Positions 1 through 8,148 of a stretch of 64,000 nucleotides of DNA are shown one piece after another. The stretch is from positions 6,076,001 to 6,140,000 of the forward strand of contig NZ_CP026115.2 in the NCBI RefSeq assembly GCF_009883635.2. Reading direction: 5' to 3'. Position 1 is the stretch's first letter. The number at the start of each line of letters is the position of its first letter. The position numbers were made by a program, and so were the translations under genes. A model generated the notes under the pieces. The model searched no databases and was not told the origin of the DNA. It saw only the letters and a program-made list of their open reading frames with translations. Origin of the DNA: Pseudomonas putida (GTDB lineage Bacteria > Pseudomonadota > Gammaproteobacteria > Pseudomonadales > Pseudomonadaceae).

Positions 1-1106
1 CCGTCATAGATGCGGAATGGGCGGATGTCGCGGAAGATCCGCTCCACCACGGTCTCCCCGGTCACGCCCCGCCCGCCCAGCACCTGTACGCAGCGATCGA
101 CCACCCGCCACAGCGCCTCGGCGCTGATCACCTTGGCCATGCTCGAATCAACATTGGCGCGCTGGCCTTGGTCGAGCACCCAAGCGCAGTGCCAGACCGC
201 CAGGCGCACCACATGCAGGTCCATCATGTTGTCGGCCAGCATGAAGCCTACGCCCTGATGCTCGCCCAGCGGCTTGCCGAACGCATCGCGGGTGCGTGCG
301 TAGTCACAGGCGATGTCATGGGCTCGTCGCGCAGCGCCGAGCCAGCGCATGCAGTGGGTCAGGCGCGCCGGTGCCAGGCGCACCTGGGCATAGCGGAAGC
401 CCTTGCCGATCTCGCCCAGCACATCGCTGGCCGGTACCCGCAGGTTGTCGAAGCGCAGTTGCCCGTGGCCACCGGTGAAGCAGCTGTCTAGCGTATCCAG
501 CTGACGTTCGTGGATGATCCCGTCGCGCTGCATGTCGGTGAGGAACATGGTCGCCGAGCCATCCTCCATGCGCGCCATGATGATCGCGAACCCGGCGCCG
601 TCGGCCCCGGTGATCAACCACTTGCGGCCGTTGATCAGGTAGTCGTCGCCATCGCGGGTGGCGGTAGTACGCAGCATCGATGGATCAGACCCCGAGCCCG
701 GTGCCGGTTCGGTCATGGCGAAGCACGAACGCACGTGCCCCTGGACCAAAGGCCGCAGCCAGCGGTCCTTCTGCGCTTCGGTGGCCACCACGTCCATCAG
801 GTGGATATTGCCTTCGTCCGGGGCATGGATATTCAGCGCCACCGGGCCCAGGGGCGAGTAACCGGCCTCTTCGAAGACGATGGCCTTGGCCGCATGGCTC
901 AGGCCCAGCCCACCCATTTCACGGCTGGCATGGGGCGTCAGCAGGCCCGCTTCCTGGGCGCGGGCTTGCAGGTCCCGGCGCAGGGCGTCACTGGGGCCGT
1001 GGGCATCCTGGCGTGGGTCGTTTTCGAACGGGATGACCTGCTCGGCAATGAAAGTGCGGGTTCTGGCCTGCAGTTCGAGCAGTTCGTCTGGGAGGGTGAA
1101 GTTCAT
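1..1106 (-). CDS. Acyl-CoA dehydrogenase family protein, 3' part cut by window edge
   Basis: Flavoprotein that would oxidise an acyl-CoA at the alpha-beta bond in the cytoplasm. 368 residues are visible, from MNFTLPDELLELQ; the C-terminus lies beyond position 1. The family signatures are seen: an N-terminal helical domain, the central segment CFAMTEPAPGSGSDPS (FAD/substrate loop), KWLITGADGAG, and near the edge CVQVLGGRGVTGE followed by RIFRDIRPFRIYDG, typical of the C-terminal helical domain. It is the third gene of an operon with the DUF6285 and phosphotransferase genes, an arrangement known for ACAD10/11-like acyl-CoA routes in which a kinase-like protein modifies a hydroxyacyl substrate. 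That role is inferred here. Start ATG at 1106. Confidence 0.93.
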   Translation of the reverse strand, partial: MNFTLPDELLELQARTRTFIAEQVIPFENDPRQDAHGPSDALRRDLQARAQEAGLLTPHASREMGGLGLSHAAKAIVFEEAGYSPLGPVALNIHAPDEGNIHLMDVVATEAQKDRWLRPLVQGHVRSCFAMTEPAPGSGSDPSMLRTTATRDGDDYLINGRKWLITGADGAGFAIIMARMEDGSATMFLTDMQRDGIIHERQLDTLDSCFTGGHGQLRFDNLRVPASDVLGEIGKGFRYAQVRLAPARLTHCMRWLGAARRAHDIACDYARTRDAFGKPLGEHQGVGFMLADNMMDLHVVRLAVWHCAWVLDQGQRANVDSSMAKVISAEALWRVVDRCVQVLGGRGVTGETVVERIFRDIRPFRIYD

Positions 1107-1155
1107 GTTTGTCCTTGTTCGTGCTTGTCGGTCTTGAAACAGGGGCTCGCCGCGC

Positions 1156-1512
1156 TCAGCGCACAGCCTTGGGGTTACTGATCGCCAGCCGGTCCAGGGT
1201 CACCTGGCGCAGCGTCTCGACCAGGGTGCGAGCGCTGTGCGGGGTGTCGCGGCGACCTTGGCGAATTGCCCGCGCCAGCTGGCGTCGGGCGTCCTGCAAC
1301 GACGGGGCGGGCGCATCGGTCAGCGCAGCCAGGTGCATCTGCTCTTTAAGGCTGACCGCGGCGTCCAGGCGGTTTTCCCGGGCGGCGATGGCCATGGCGT
1401 TGGCGATCATCAGCGTCGGGTAGCGCAGCTCGCCGGGTAGCGCCGGCAAGACCTGTTCCAGCAAGGTCTGCCGGGCAATTTCGAGAAGTTCATGGGCGTG
1501 CGGCTGGGTCAT
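1156..1512 (-). CDS. DUF6285 domain-containing protein
   Basis: Small helical protein of 118 residues (MTQPHAHELLEIARQTLLEQ) with the hydrophobic-helical pattern and internal RYPTLMIANAMAIAARE segment of the DUF6285 family. The family has no known activity. It is regularly found between an aminoglycoside-phosphotransferase-like gene and an acyl-CoA dehydrogenase, exactly as here, so it probably serves as an accessory to the kinase-like partner. Its start overlaps the stop of the phosphotransferase gene by four bases (ATGA), which implies translational coupling. The family assignment is by recall of sequence character, not by a profile search. Confidence 0.82.
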   Translation of the reverse strand: MTQPHAHELLEIARQTLLEQVLPALPGELRYPTLMIANAMAIAARENRLDAAVSLKEQMHLAALTDAPAPSLQDARRQLARAIRQGRRDTPHSARTLVETLRQVTLDRLAISNPKAVR

Positions 1513-2567
1513 GGCGCATCGGCTCCGGTCATGTTCAGGATGTCGAGTTCAAGCTCCGGCAGCAGACGCGCAGTCAGTGCCAGCTCCAGGGAAGGTTCTT
1601 CTCCGGACAGGTGGCGCTGCCCCTGCTGCAGCGCGATCACCGCCCAGCGCAGGGTTGCCATGACCTGCCAGTAGTGCAGTTGGCGGGGCTCGATCCACAG
1701 TGGCGATACCTGGTGGTAGCCACGCAGGAAATCCGCCAGCTGGCCGATGCCGCCGGCCTCCAGGTCAGGGCGCGTGAAGCGCCAGCATGGGGCGGTGAAC
1801 CAACCCAGGTCCTCGCAAGGGTCGCCCCAGCCGGTGAATTCCCAGTCCAGCACCGCCTCCAGCCCCTGCTCGCTGGCCAGGTAGTTGCCCGTGCGGTAGT
1901 CGCGGTGCAGCAGACACAGACGGCTGTCGCGCGGGGCATGCAGCTCGCACCAGCGCAAGCCCCACTCCAGTGCCGGGTAGGCATCGTCAAGGGTGTCGAG
2001 GTATCGACGATAGGCATCGACGGTGGCCAGGGCCGGCGAACGCTGCGGCACGGGCAGGAAGTCCAGCGCCGCACTGGGCGGGCGGATCTGATGCAGGCGC
2101 GCCAGGTTGGCACCGAGCTGTTCCGCCAACCGGGCCTGGCCCTGGGCGCCCGCCCCTGCACTGAGCAGCCGCCCGGCTGCGACACCGGGCACGTACTCCA
2201 TCAGGAAGAATACCCGCCCGTGGACCTGAACATCGCGACACAGCCAGAGCGGGCGCGGCACTTTCACCTTGGCCTGGTGGGCCACCTGCAACACGGCGAA
2301 CTCTTGGGCGCGGTCGAGGCTGGCCGGCAGCGCGGACAGCGCGTCGCTGCGCAACACCCAGCGCCGGGCACCGGCCCAGGGGCCGCCCTCGATCAACAGC
2401 TCGAGCAGCCAGTTTTCCTGGATGGCACCGCCGCTCAGGCGCTTGCGGGTTTGAATCACAACGCGTGATGCCGTTGCCTGCTCGCGGATGAAGTCGACAA
2501 GGCGCTGCTCATCGGTCGCGACCGCGAGCGTCTGGCCAGCCGGACAAGTCGTAGAGGAACTGCTCAT
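1509..2567 (-). CDS. Phosphotransferase family protein (APH/ACAD10-11 kinase-like)
   Basis: 352 residues with an aminoglycoside-phosphotransferase fold. Visible motifs are the N-lobe segment KRLSGGAIQENWLLE (nucleotide loop), the catalytic loop LCLLHRDYRTGNYL (HxDxxxxN) and the metal-binding AVLDWEFTGWGDPCEDLGW (DxD-like). These are the hallmarks of the APH superfamily. Members encoded next to acyl-CoA dehydrogenases phosphorylate hydroxyacyl-CoA groups in the eukaryotic ACAD10/11 pathway; a similar job is inferred here rather than antibiotic resistance. First gene of the operon, 46 bases downstream of a sigma-54 promoter match at 2613-2629. The start ATG at 2567 follows the promoter without other candidate genes. 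Confidence 0.88.
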   Translation of the reverse strand: MSSSSTTCPAGQTLAVATDEQRLVDFIREQATASRVVIQTRKRLSGGAIQENWLLELLIEGGPWAGARRWVLRSDALSALPASLDRAQEFAVLQVAHQAKVKVPRPLWLCRDVQVHGRVFFLMEYVPGVAAGRLLSAGAGAQGQARLAEQLGANLARLHQIRPPSAALDFLPVPQRSPALATVDAYRRYLDTLDDAYPALEWGLRWCELHAPRDSRLCLLHRDYRTGNYLASEQGLEAVLDWEFTGWGDPCEDLGWFTAPCWRFTRPDLEAGGIGQLADFLRGYHQVSPLWIEPRQLHYWQVMATLRWAVIALQQGQRHLSGEEPSLELALTARLLPELELDILNMTGADAP

Positions 2568-2612
2568 GAATCAATGGTCCTGCCTTCGGTTTCAAGTGGG
2601 CAGGTCAACTAG

Positions 2613-2629
2613 AGCAACGCCTGGGCCAA
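2613..2629 (-). promoter_or_regulatory. Putative sigma-54 promoter of the phosphotransferase/DUF6285/acyl-CoA dehydrogenase operon
   Basis: On the minus strand the sequence TTGGCCCAGGCGTTGCT matches the -24/-12 consensus, with GG and GC separated by exactly ten bases. Transcription would start near 2602 and read into the start codon at 2567. The gene on the other side (2767-4713) encodes a sigma-54 activator, so promoter and activator fit each other. The A/T-rich stretch 2700-2755 upstream is the likely enhancer region. Confidence 0.65.
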
Positions 2630-2766
2630 CTTTGCTGGGCTCACCTGTAGGCCCTGTCACACCTGGCCTGCAGCGGTTCACCTGAAAATCTGGCGAAGCG
2701 CTGCATTGCATACATGAAACAAATTAGTTCAGGATGGAAACACTTCATTTCTGAACAGGCGCCGCC

Positions 2767-4713
2767 ATGCACTCCCCCACGTCCCAGGTCGTCGTGCTGA
2801 TCAGCCACCTGCAGCGCCCCCGGCAACGCAGCCGCCTCGCCCATATGGTGGCCGCGCTCGCCACGGATTACCCCGACACCCATATCGAAGTGCTCGACAC
2901 TTCGGTGTCCGAGGCACTGCAAGTCGCCCGCGAACTGGAGTTGCGCGGCGAAGCCGACGTGTTCATCTGCGCCGGGGCCACTGCCGCCTACCTGCGCAAG
3001 CATCTGGCGCGCCCGGTACTGACGATGCGCGTGGGCGGCGATGACCTGCTGCGGGCATTGGGGCAGGCGCGCGAGCATGCCTCGCAGGTGGCCTTGCTCA
3101 GCTACAACCGCATCGACCAAGGCCTTCAGGCCATGGCCGCGCTGTTCACGGTGCAGGTTCACCAGGCCGCCTACACCTCCCTGGAAGAAGCTCGCCAAGA
3201 GGTCGAACAGGCCGCGCGGCTGGGATGTGGCAGCATCATCGGTTCCTCGACGGTGGTGGAGCTGGCGGAACAGGCAGGCCTGCACGGCGTGCTGTCACTG
3301 AGCGAGGACACGGTGCGCAAGGCGCTCGAAGAGGCCTTGGGTATTCTCGACAGCCAACGTATCGAGATCGCCAAGCGCCGGCACTTGAACGCCGTGCTGC
3401 AACACATCCCCACCGGCGTGGCGGCAGTCGACAACCAGGGCGTGGTGCAGTCGCTGAATCCGGCCCTGGCCCATCTGCTGGATTTGCCCCTTGGCGCGGC
3501 GCTGGGCCGTCCGTTGCAGCAGCTGTGCCCGGAACTGGACCTGGAGCAGGCGTTTGCGGAGGGTGGCGAAGAAAACCGGGTGATCCGGCTCGGCTCACAT
3601 GCAGTGGTCAGCAACCTGCTGCCGATCCTGGAGAACGGCCAGCGCACCGGCCTGGTCCTGACCTGCCAGGACACCACCGCTGTGCAGCGCGCGGACCAAC
3701 GCATCCGCTCCACCCGCCGCCCCGGCGCCTTTACCGCCCGATACCGCCTCGAGCAGCTCGACGGCAACAGCCGGGCCAATCGCGAGATGCTGCAGCTGGC
3801 CAGGCGTTTCGCCGCCAGCCAGTCAACCATCCTGATCACCGGCGAAAGCGGTACCGGCAAAGAGCTGCTGGCCCAGGGCATCCATAACGAGAGCCCGCGC
3901 CGGCAAGGCCCCTTCGTCGCCATCAACTGCGCGGCTTTCCCGGAGTCGCTGCTGGAAAGCGAACTGTTCGGCTATGAGGAAGGCGCCTTCAGCGGCTCGC
4001 GCAAGGGCGGCAAGCCCGGCCTGTTCGAAGTGGCTCACCGTGGCACGCTGTTCCTCGACGAGATCGGTGACATGCCCGTGTCACTGCAGACGCGCCTGTT
4101 GCGGGTACTGCAGGAGCGCGAGGTCCTGCGCCTGGGCGGCACCGAGCCGATCGCGATCGATGTACGCATCATCGCCGCCACCCATCAGGACCTAAGTGCT
4201 GCGATACAAGATGGCGATTTTCGTACCGACCTGTATTACCGGCTCAACATCCTGCGCCTACAGACCACGCCCTTGCGCGAGCGCCCCGAGGATATTGCCC
4301 TGATCTGTAGAGGCATCAGCCAGCGCCTGCTGGTCCAGGGTCAGCCGCCCGGCGCGGCGAAGGTGCCAAGCGCCCTGCTGCCTTATTTGGCACGTTATGG
4401 GTGGCCAGGCAATGTGCGTGAGCTGGAGAACGTGATCGAGCGGGCGATGCTCTCGGCCTGCGAGCTGCTGGGGGAGCACGGCGTGGACGAACAGTATCTG
4501 GCGCGGGTGCTGCCCGAGCTGTGCGAAAGTGTCGCGCCAACCAGCCGTGCCAGGCCCTCCCGGGAGTCGGACCTGCACAGCATAGGCAAGGCCGCCCAGC
4601 TGCGGCATGTGCAGGAAACCCTGGATAACTGCCGGGGCAATCTCGACGAAGCGGCGCGGCAGTTGGGAATCAGTCGGACCACGTTATGGCGAAGGCTCAG
4701 GTCAGTGCAGTGA
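2767..4713 (+). CDS. PrpR-type sigma-54-dependent transcriptional activator
   Basis: 648 residues. Residues 1-190 form a PrpR N-terminal ligand-sensing domain (EVLDTSVSEALQVARELELRG, FICAGATAAYLRKHL). A PAS-like segment follows at about 205-310 (VLQHIPTGVAAVDNQGVVQSLN). The AAA+ sigma-54 domain is at about 330-560, with Walker A GESGTGKE, the loop GAFSGS (classically GAFTGA), Walker B LFLDEIG and YGWPGNVRELENV. A Fis-type helix-turn-helix ends the protein (LDEAARQLGISRTTLWRRL). Known PrpR proteins sense small acyl metabolites such as 2-methylcitrate. Here the divergent target is an acyl-CoA dehydrogenase operon with a matching sigma-54 promoter, so a different acyl ligand is inferred. The variant GAFSGS loop still keeps the essential Phe. 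Confidence 0.93.
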   Translation: MHSPTSQVVVLISHLQRPRQRSRLAHMVAALATDYPDTHIEVLDTSVSEALQVARELELRGEADVFICAGATAAYLRKHLARPVLTMRVGGDDLLRALGQAREHASQVALLSYNRIDQGLQAMAALFTVQVHQAAYTSLEEARQEVEQAARLGCGSIIGSSTVVELAEQAGLHGVLSLSEDTVRKALEEALGILDSQRIEIAKRRHLNAVLQHIPTGVAAVDNQGVVQSLNPALAHLLDLPLGAALGRPLQQLCPELDLEQAFAEGGEENRVIRLGSHAVVSNLLPILENGQRTGLVLTCQDTTAVQRADQRIRSTRRPGAFTARYRLEQLDGNSRANREMLQLARRFAASQSTILITGESGTGKELLAQGIHNESPRRQGPFVAINCAAFPESLLESELFGYEEGAFSGSRKGGKPGLFEVAHRGTLFLDEIGDMPVSLQTRLLRVLQEREVLRLGGTEPIAIDVRIIAATHQDLSAAIQDGDFRTDLYYRLNILRLQTTPLRERPEDIALICRGISQRLLVQGQPPGAAKVPSALLPYLARYGWPGNVRELENVIERAMLSACELLGEHGVDEQYLARVLPELCESVAPTSRARPSRESDLHSIGKAAQLRHVQETLDNCRGNLDEAARQLGISRTTLWRRLRSVQ

Positions 4714-5100
4714 ATCAGGTACTTAGCCACCCAACGGCCAATTACCGATCAAGTATCGTTGCGCGTCGACGGGAGACGTTAGTCACAAGCGATCCAGTAC
4801 AGGCGCGGGCCCGACCGGTTTCCAGCCACTGCACCTTGGGGATGCACTGATGCCCACGGTATACCACATCGATGGCTAGCCGAAATCGCCATTCTCGATC
4901 GCGTATTCTACTGAGGGTATCGAGGGGTATTTCTGGGGGTACATTTCAGCTTCTGCAATCCAGAAATCCCGCCCTAGAGCCCTGTCCAAATGTTCTTCGG
5001 GGACCCCGATAGTCTGTGAAGGAAGTGGCCGGGCTTGGCGCCCGACCACCAGCGCAGGTATGAAGAGCCTGACAGGAGCAAAAAGTTTGATCCGCTTGCA
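4714..5100. other. Intergenic stretch without a recognised gene
   Basis: 387 bases between the regulator and the DUF72 gene, both of which end here. No open frame with family resemblance is seen on either strand. A run near 4913-4945 carries three spaced GGGTAT/GGGGTAC-type elements, which somewhat resemble integrase arm sites, but no integrase or tRNA is near. I see no clear terminator. Confidence 0.4.
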
Positions 5101-5814
5101 TCAGCGCAGATATCGCTCGAGCGCCAGCGCATCACCCAGTGCCGCACCGGAGGCGGTGTTGTCGAAGATGCACCAGGTTGCCGTACCTGCAGCGCGGCTG
5201 CGCTGCAGCCGCTCAGCCAACTGTTGCAGGTACTGTTGCGAATACGCACTGTGGTAGATCCGCGGCTCGCCGTGCAGGCGCCAGTAGGCCAATCCAGGCC
5301 AGCCAGCGGGTTGCGCATCAGCCTCGAAGCGTGAAGGGCTCGCCGCCACCTGGGCAATACGGAAGTCGACCAGCATCGACTGCGCCGCTTGCCAACTGGC
5401 GTGCCTGGGCTCGACCGCCACCGGCCCGGCATGACGTTGACGCAGGAATTCAAAGAAACGCCGGTCGCGACTGGGATCATGGGCGAGCGATGGAGGCAGC
5501 TGCAGGAGCAGACAGCCCAGGCGATCACCCAATGGCTGGCATTGGCCAAGAAACACATCTAGCGCAACCTCACAGCCCTCCAGGCGCAGCTCGTGGGTGA
5601 TGGTCCTGGGCAGCTTGACGGCAAAGCGGAAATGCTGCGGTACCGAGCATGCCCAACGGGCATAGGTCGCAGGCAGGTGCGGACGGTAGAACGAGCTGTT
5701 GATCTCCACGGCAGCAAGCCGCGCGGCGTAGCGCTGCAAGTGGCTGCCTGGCTGCAGGAACTCATCGGCGTACTGGCGAGACACGCTCCAGCCCGCGCAC
5801 CCAAGGTGGATCAT
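5101..5814 (-). CDS. DUF72 domain-containing protein (YecE-like)
   Basis: TIM-barrel-like DUF72 protein of 237 residues. It begins MIHLGCAGWSV, and the motif LGCAGWS at the N-terminus plus EINSSFYRPHLPATYARWA are the standard DUF72 signatures. Later AVEPRHASW and YWRLHG also match family positions. The in-frame extension to 5853 adds 13 residues with no family resemblance, so the ATG at 5814 is chosen. The function of DUF72 proteins is not established. Monocistronic as far as can be seen. The family usually has 230-300 residues, so this copy looks full length. Confidence 0.88.
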   Translation of the reverse strand: MIHLGCAGWSVSRQYADEFLQPGSHLQRYAARLAAVEINSSFYRPHLPATYARWACSVPQHFRFAVKLPRTITHELRLEGCEVALDVFLGQCQPLGDRLGCLLLQLPPSLAHDPSRDRRFFEFLRQRHAGPVAVEPRHASWQAAQSMLVDFRIAQVAASPSRFEADAQPAGWPGLAYWRLHGEPRIYHSAYSQQYLQQLAERLQRSRAAGTATWCIFDNTASGAALGDALALERYLR

Positions 5815-5891
5815 CAAGGCACTCCATAGCACGCCGTCGCTGCAATGGCGCATCGCGAGCTGGCGCTAAAAATGCTGTGGCGGACGCTCGG

Positions 5892-5918
5892 AAAAAAAGG
5901 CCCGCCCTGAGGCGGGCC
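5892..5918 (-). terminator. Rho-independent terminator reading leftwards
   Basis: Perfect 8-bp stem GGCCCGCC/GGCGGGCC (5899-5906 with 5911-5918) and a four-base loop, followed on the minus strand by seven U. It would end a leftward transcript coming from the right, yet no intact minus-strand gene lies immediately to the right: the next sequence is decayed. It is therefore probably an orphan left by a deleted gene. Confidence 0.75.
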
Positions 5919-6015
5919 AAAGACCTGATGTGGAGAGTCGAACGAACTCTTCAATAGTTCTGAGTGATACCCCCGTAAATGGTTTTTTCCAATCTGTGGT
6001 CCACCGACGTACGGG

Positions 6016-6690
6016 GCAATCGGCGCTCAGCTACGCGCTCTGAGCCCCGACGAGGTCGTTTTACGCATCAGGGCGCGCATCGCTCGAAACATCGTTCATG
6101 TATTAACTGTTTGCACGTGCCTATGGCACGAACAATCTTCCCGACAGTTCCAACATGTGCCACGAGAGCACTTCGGTAGGTTTGCAGGAAAGCATTGGAG
6201 TACCGGTGGGTACGGTCACACTGGCCGATTTCGAGCACACCGACTGTATCCTTTTCTTCGGGCAAAACGTAGGCAGCAACAGCCCGCGTATGCTTCATCC
6301 GCTTCAAGAGGTACGTAAGCGCAAAGTCCCGATCATCACTTTCAACCCAATCCGGGAACGCGGATTGGAGCGCTTTGTAAATCCCCAGTCACCCACTGAA
6401 ATGCTCGGTCCGAAATCCACTGTCATCAGCACTCAATACCACCAAGTAGCAATCGGCGGTGACACCGCTGCCGTCATGGGGGTAGCCAAGGCTCTTCTGG
6501 AAATGGAGGAACGCTCGATAATAAACGGCGACCCGCCCGTGCTGGACCATGATGTTCTCGCACAACATACAGAATGCCTTGGCACTTCATGGGGCGGGTG
6601 CGGGGATATGCCTGGGCTGAGCTTGAGCAACGATCCGGGCTGACCCGAAGCGCGATGGAGGCCACCGCCACCGTTTATGCGCGCGCTCAT
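6016..6690 (+). pseudogene. Remnant of FdhF/YdeP-family molybdopterin oxidoreductase
   Basis: Conceptual translation across three frames resembles the middle of an FdhF/YdeP (formate-dehydrogenase-alpha-like) enzyme: AIGAQLRALSPDEVV, then after a small deletion near 6058 FYASGRASLETSFMY, an in-frame TAA at 6104-6106 where the family has Gln, then LFARAYGTNNLPDSSNMCHE and the long part from 6155 (TDCILFFGQNVGSNSPRMLHP, TFNPIRERGLERF). A second frameshift near 6570-6600 moves the match into another frame (AELEQRSGLTRSAMEATATV). Both ends of the gene are missing. Functional enzymes of this family are above 700 residues, so about 225 residues' worth remain. It is clearly dead and directly fused to the CydB remnant. 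Confidence 0.8.
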
Positions 6691-6895
6691 CCTGTTCATT
6701 CTGGCATTCGAACTGATGGTCATTACGATTTTCCCACTGATCGTCCCTCCCGACCTCACCCTATTCGACGCTGCATCCAGCAGGGCAAGCCAAACGTTCA
6801 TGCTGGTTGGTTTTGCACTGCTGATTCCGGTGACCTTGTTCTACAACACCTTTGGCTTTCGTACATTCAGCGGGAAAATTCATTCGCCATCATAA
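6677..6895 (+). pseudogene. C-terminal remnant of cytochrome bd oxidase subunit II (CydB/CioB-like)
   Basis: 72 codons whose product (FELMVITIFPLIVPPDLTLF, then DAASSRASQTFMLVGFALL, then TLFYNTFGFRTFSGKI) matches the last two membrane segments and tail of bd-type quinol oxidase subunit II, a protein of about 330-380 residues. The start of the homology falls within the GC-rich run at 6677-6690 where the oxidoreductase remnant ends, so a deletion joined the two genes there. The frame is open and has an ATG, but a lone two-helix piece is not expected to work. Confidence 0.75.
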
Positions 6896-6971
6896 GCCAA
6901 TCTCTGCCCATCCGCCCTGATGCGGCTAGGCAACCACTGCCGACCTTCGTCTGCGCCTGCAGCCCTCTGGA

Positions 6972-7376
6972 TCATGCACTAAGCGCTGGCAGCTGACGCG
7001 AAAGCAATGCCGCAGCTGAAGCCTTCAGATCCGTGGAGAGCAGCTTTTCCCGAAGTACCCATTTACAGGCAACGATCTCGTTACTCGCCAGCGGTTTTTC
7101 TCCGTCGTCCAGTTGAGTGGTGAAAATGTAATGGAGTGTGGAGCCGACTCTCAGGGTACAAAGTGAGAGCAGGCCATGCCCTTTGATGGACGTTTCCTCT
7201 CGCAACTCCCGCTCGGCAGCCATACTGGGCGTCTCGTGAAACTCGATGGTGCCGCCAGGGAAATGCCATTTACCTGCTTTTTTTCGAACTAACAGAATCT
7301 TGCCGCTTTGCAAGCAAATGATAGTAGCTCTGGTTTTTACCTTGCGCTCCTTTTCATCCCACATGCTCACGCTCAC
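6972..7376 (-). CDS. Nudix hydrolase
   Basis: 134 residues with a complete Nudix box: GGTIEFHETPSMAAERELRE followed by ETSIKG fits GX5EX7REUXEEXGU. Nudix enzymes hydrolyse nucleoside diphosphates linked to other moieties; the substrate cannot be read from sequence. The N-terminal part TRATIICLQSGKILLVRKKAGKW is close to that of the second Nudix protein at 13845-14345 (TVICLQAGKILMVRKQAPEW), so the two look like paralogues. Translation may begin at codon 1 or at Met6; the first is used. It lies next to decayed genes but is itself intact. Confidence 0.9.
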   Translation of the reverse strand: MSVSMWDEKERKVKTRATIICLQSGKILLVRKKAGKWHFPGGTIEFHETPSMAAERELREETSIKGHGLLSLCTLRVGSTLHYIFTTQLDDGEKPLASNEIVACKWVLREKLLSTDLKASAAALLSRQLPALSA

Positions 7377-7679
7377 ATCACAATCAGGTTTATACCCTTT
7401 TCACTCACCGGCGAAATGGCGTCTCATTCCCTAATGACTTGAACCGCCGCTAACTCGTTCAACTTGAAACTCCAGCACGCTGATCAATACAGTCGAAACC
7501 GTGCCCCCAGACAGCCTGGAATGAGTGTGTCGCTGAGGTCTTTACTACGCAATAGGTTGCGGGGCTCGACCTTTCGCGCATTCGGTCAGCTAATACGAAA
7601 GTTAACGGTGCTTGGGGGATTTCCGAAAGCTCTCAAGAAAACACACAGGCCCACTGTGTGACACATGAGGTGCGAGATC
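7377..7679. promoter_or_regulatory. Divergent promoter region with palindrome upstream of the KGG gene
   Basis: 303 bases between the Nudix gene and the KGG gene, which are transcribed away from each other. Just upstream of the KGG ribosome binding site (GAGGTG at 7668) is a perfect 7-bp inverted repeat CACACAG/CTGTGTG (7642-7648 with 7654-7660). Its position would place it at or after the transcription start, so it could be an operator or a 5' hairpin. No other gene is seen in the stretch. Confidence 0.45.
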
Positions 7680-8072
7680 ATGGCAAACGATCAAGACAAA
7701 ACCGGTCAGCAAGGCGGCACCGCTCAGAACAACCCTGGCAATTTTGCGAACGACCGCGAGAAGGCTTCTGAAGCCGGTCAAAAGGGTGGTCAAGCATCAG
7801 GGGGCAATTTCGCCAACGATCCACAACGAGCGTCAGAAGCTGGTCAGAAAGGCGGCCAGATGTCCGGGGGACGATCTGAGGATGAGCAAACAGGGCAAGG
7901 CAGCGGCGGAAATCTTCAGGAAGACGATCCTCAGCGTGCCAGTGGCGCCAGTCAACGGGGTGGCCAAGGAGGACATGAGACTGGCATCAAGTCCGATCGG
8001 CAGGACGACATGGATGACGGGTCTCAAGCTATTCAGGACGAAGACAGCGGGATGACGGAAGATAACCGCTGA
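7680..8072 (+). CDS. KGG-repeat stress protein (YciG/GsiB-like)
   Basis: 130-residue, very hydrophilic protein lacking hydrophobic segments. It has two near-identical copies of a GNFANDxxxASEAGQKGGQ unit (about residues 21-42 and 43-64) and a third degenerate copy DDPQRASGASQRGGQGG (about 80-96), followed by an acidic tail. KGG repeats are known from general stress proteins such as Bacillus GsiB and enterobacterial YciG, linked to osmotic or desiccation stress. The ATG at 7680 is preferred over the ATG at 7665 because a GAGGTG ribosome binding site sits eight bases before it. The protein is probably intrinsically disordered. Confidence 0.9.
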   Translation: MANDQDKTGQQGGTAQNNPGNFANDREKASEAGQKGGQASGGNFANDPQRASEAGQKGGQMSGGRSEDEQTGQGSGGNLQEDDPQRASGASQRGGQGGHETGIKSDRQDDMDDGSQAIQDEDSGMTEDNR

Positions 8073-8079
8073 GCAAATC

Positions 8080-8103
8080 GCCAGGGACATGGACCGCCCT
8101 GGC
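8080..8103. terminator. Hairpin after the KGG gene
   Basis: Stem GCCAGGG/CCCTGGC with a ten-base loop begins eight bases after the KGG stop codon. The T-rich tract (TTTTT at 8121) is further downstream than in a textbook terminator, so termination efficiency is uncertain. Confidence 0.5.
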
Positions 8104-8148
8104 TTCCCGCTCTGGAGCCGTTTTTCAATCAATCATTATCCATTTGCA

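Noticed and set aside
4913..4945. Spaced GGGTAT/GGGGTAC elements like integrase arm sites
   Set aside because: No integrase, tRNA or island boundary next to them; three short G-rich elements can arise by chance.
5925..5990. Minus-strand AGAGT-TCGTTCG-ACTCT hairpin that looks like a tRNA T-arm
   Set aside because: The loop does not start with TTC, no matching acceptor or anticodon arm was found and no CCA follows. Not a tRNA.
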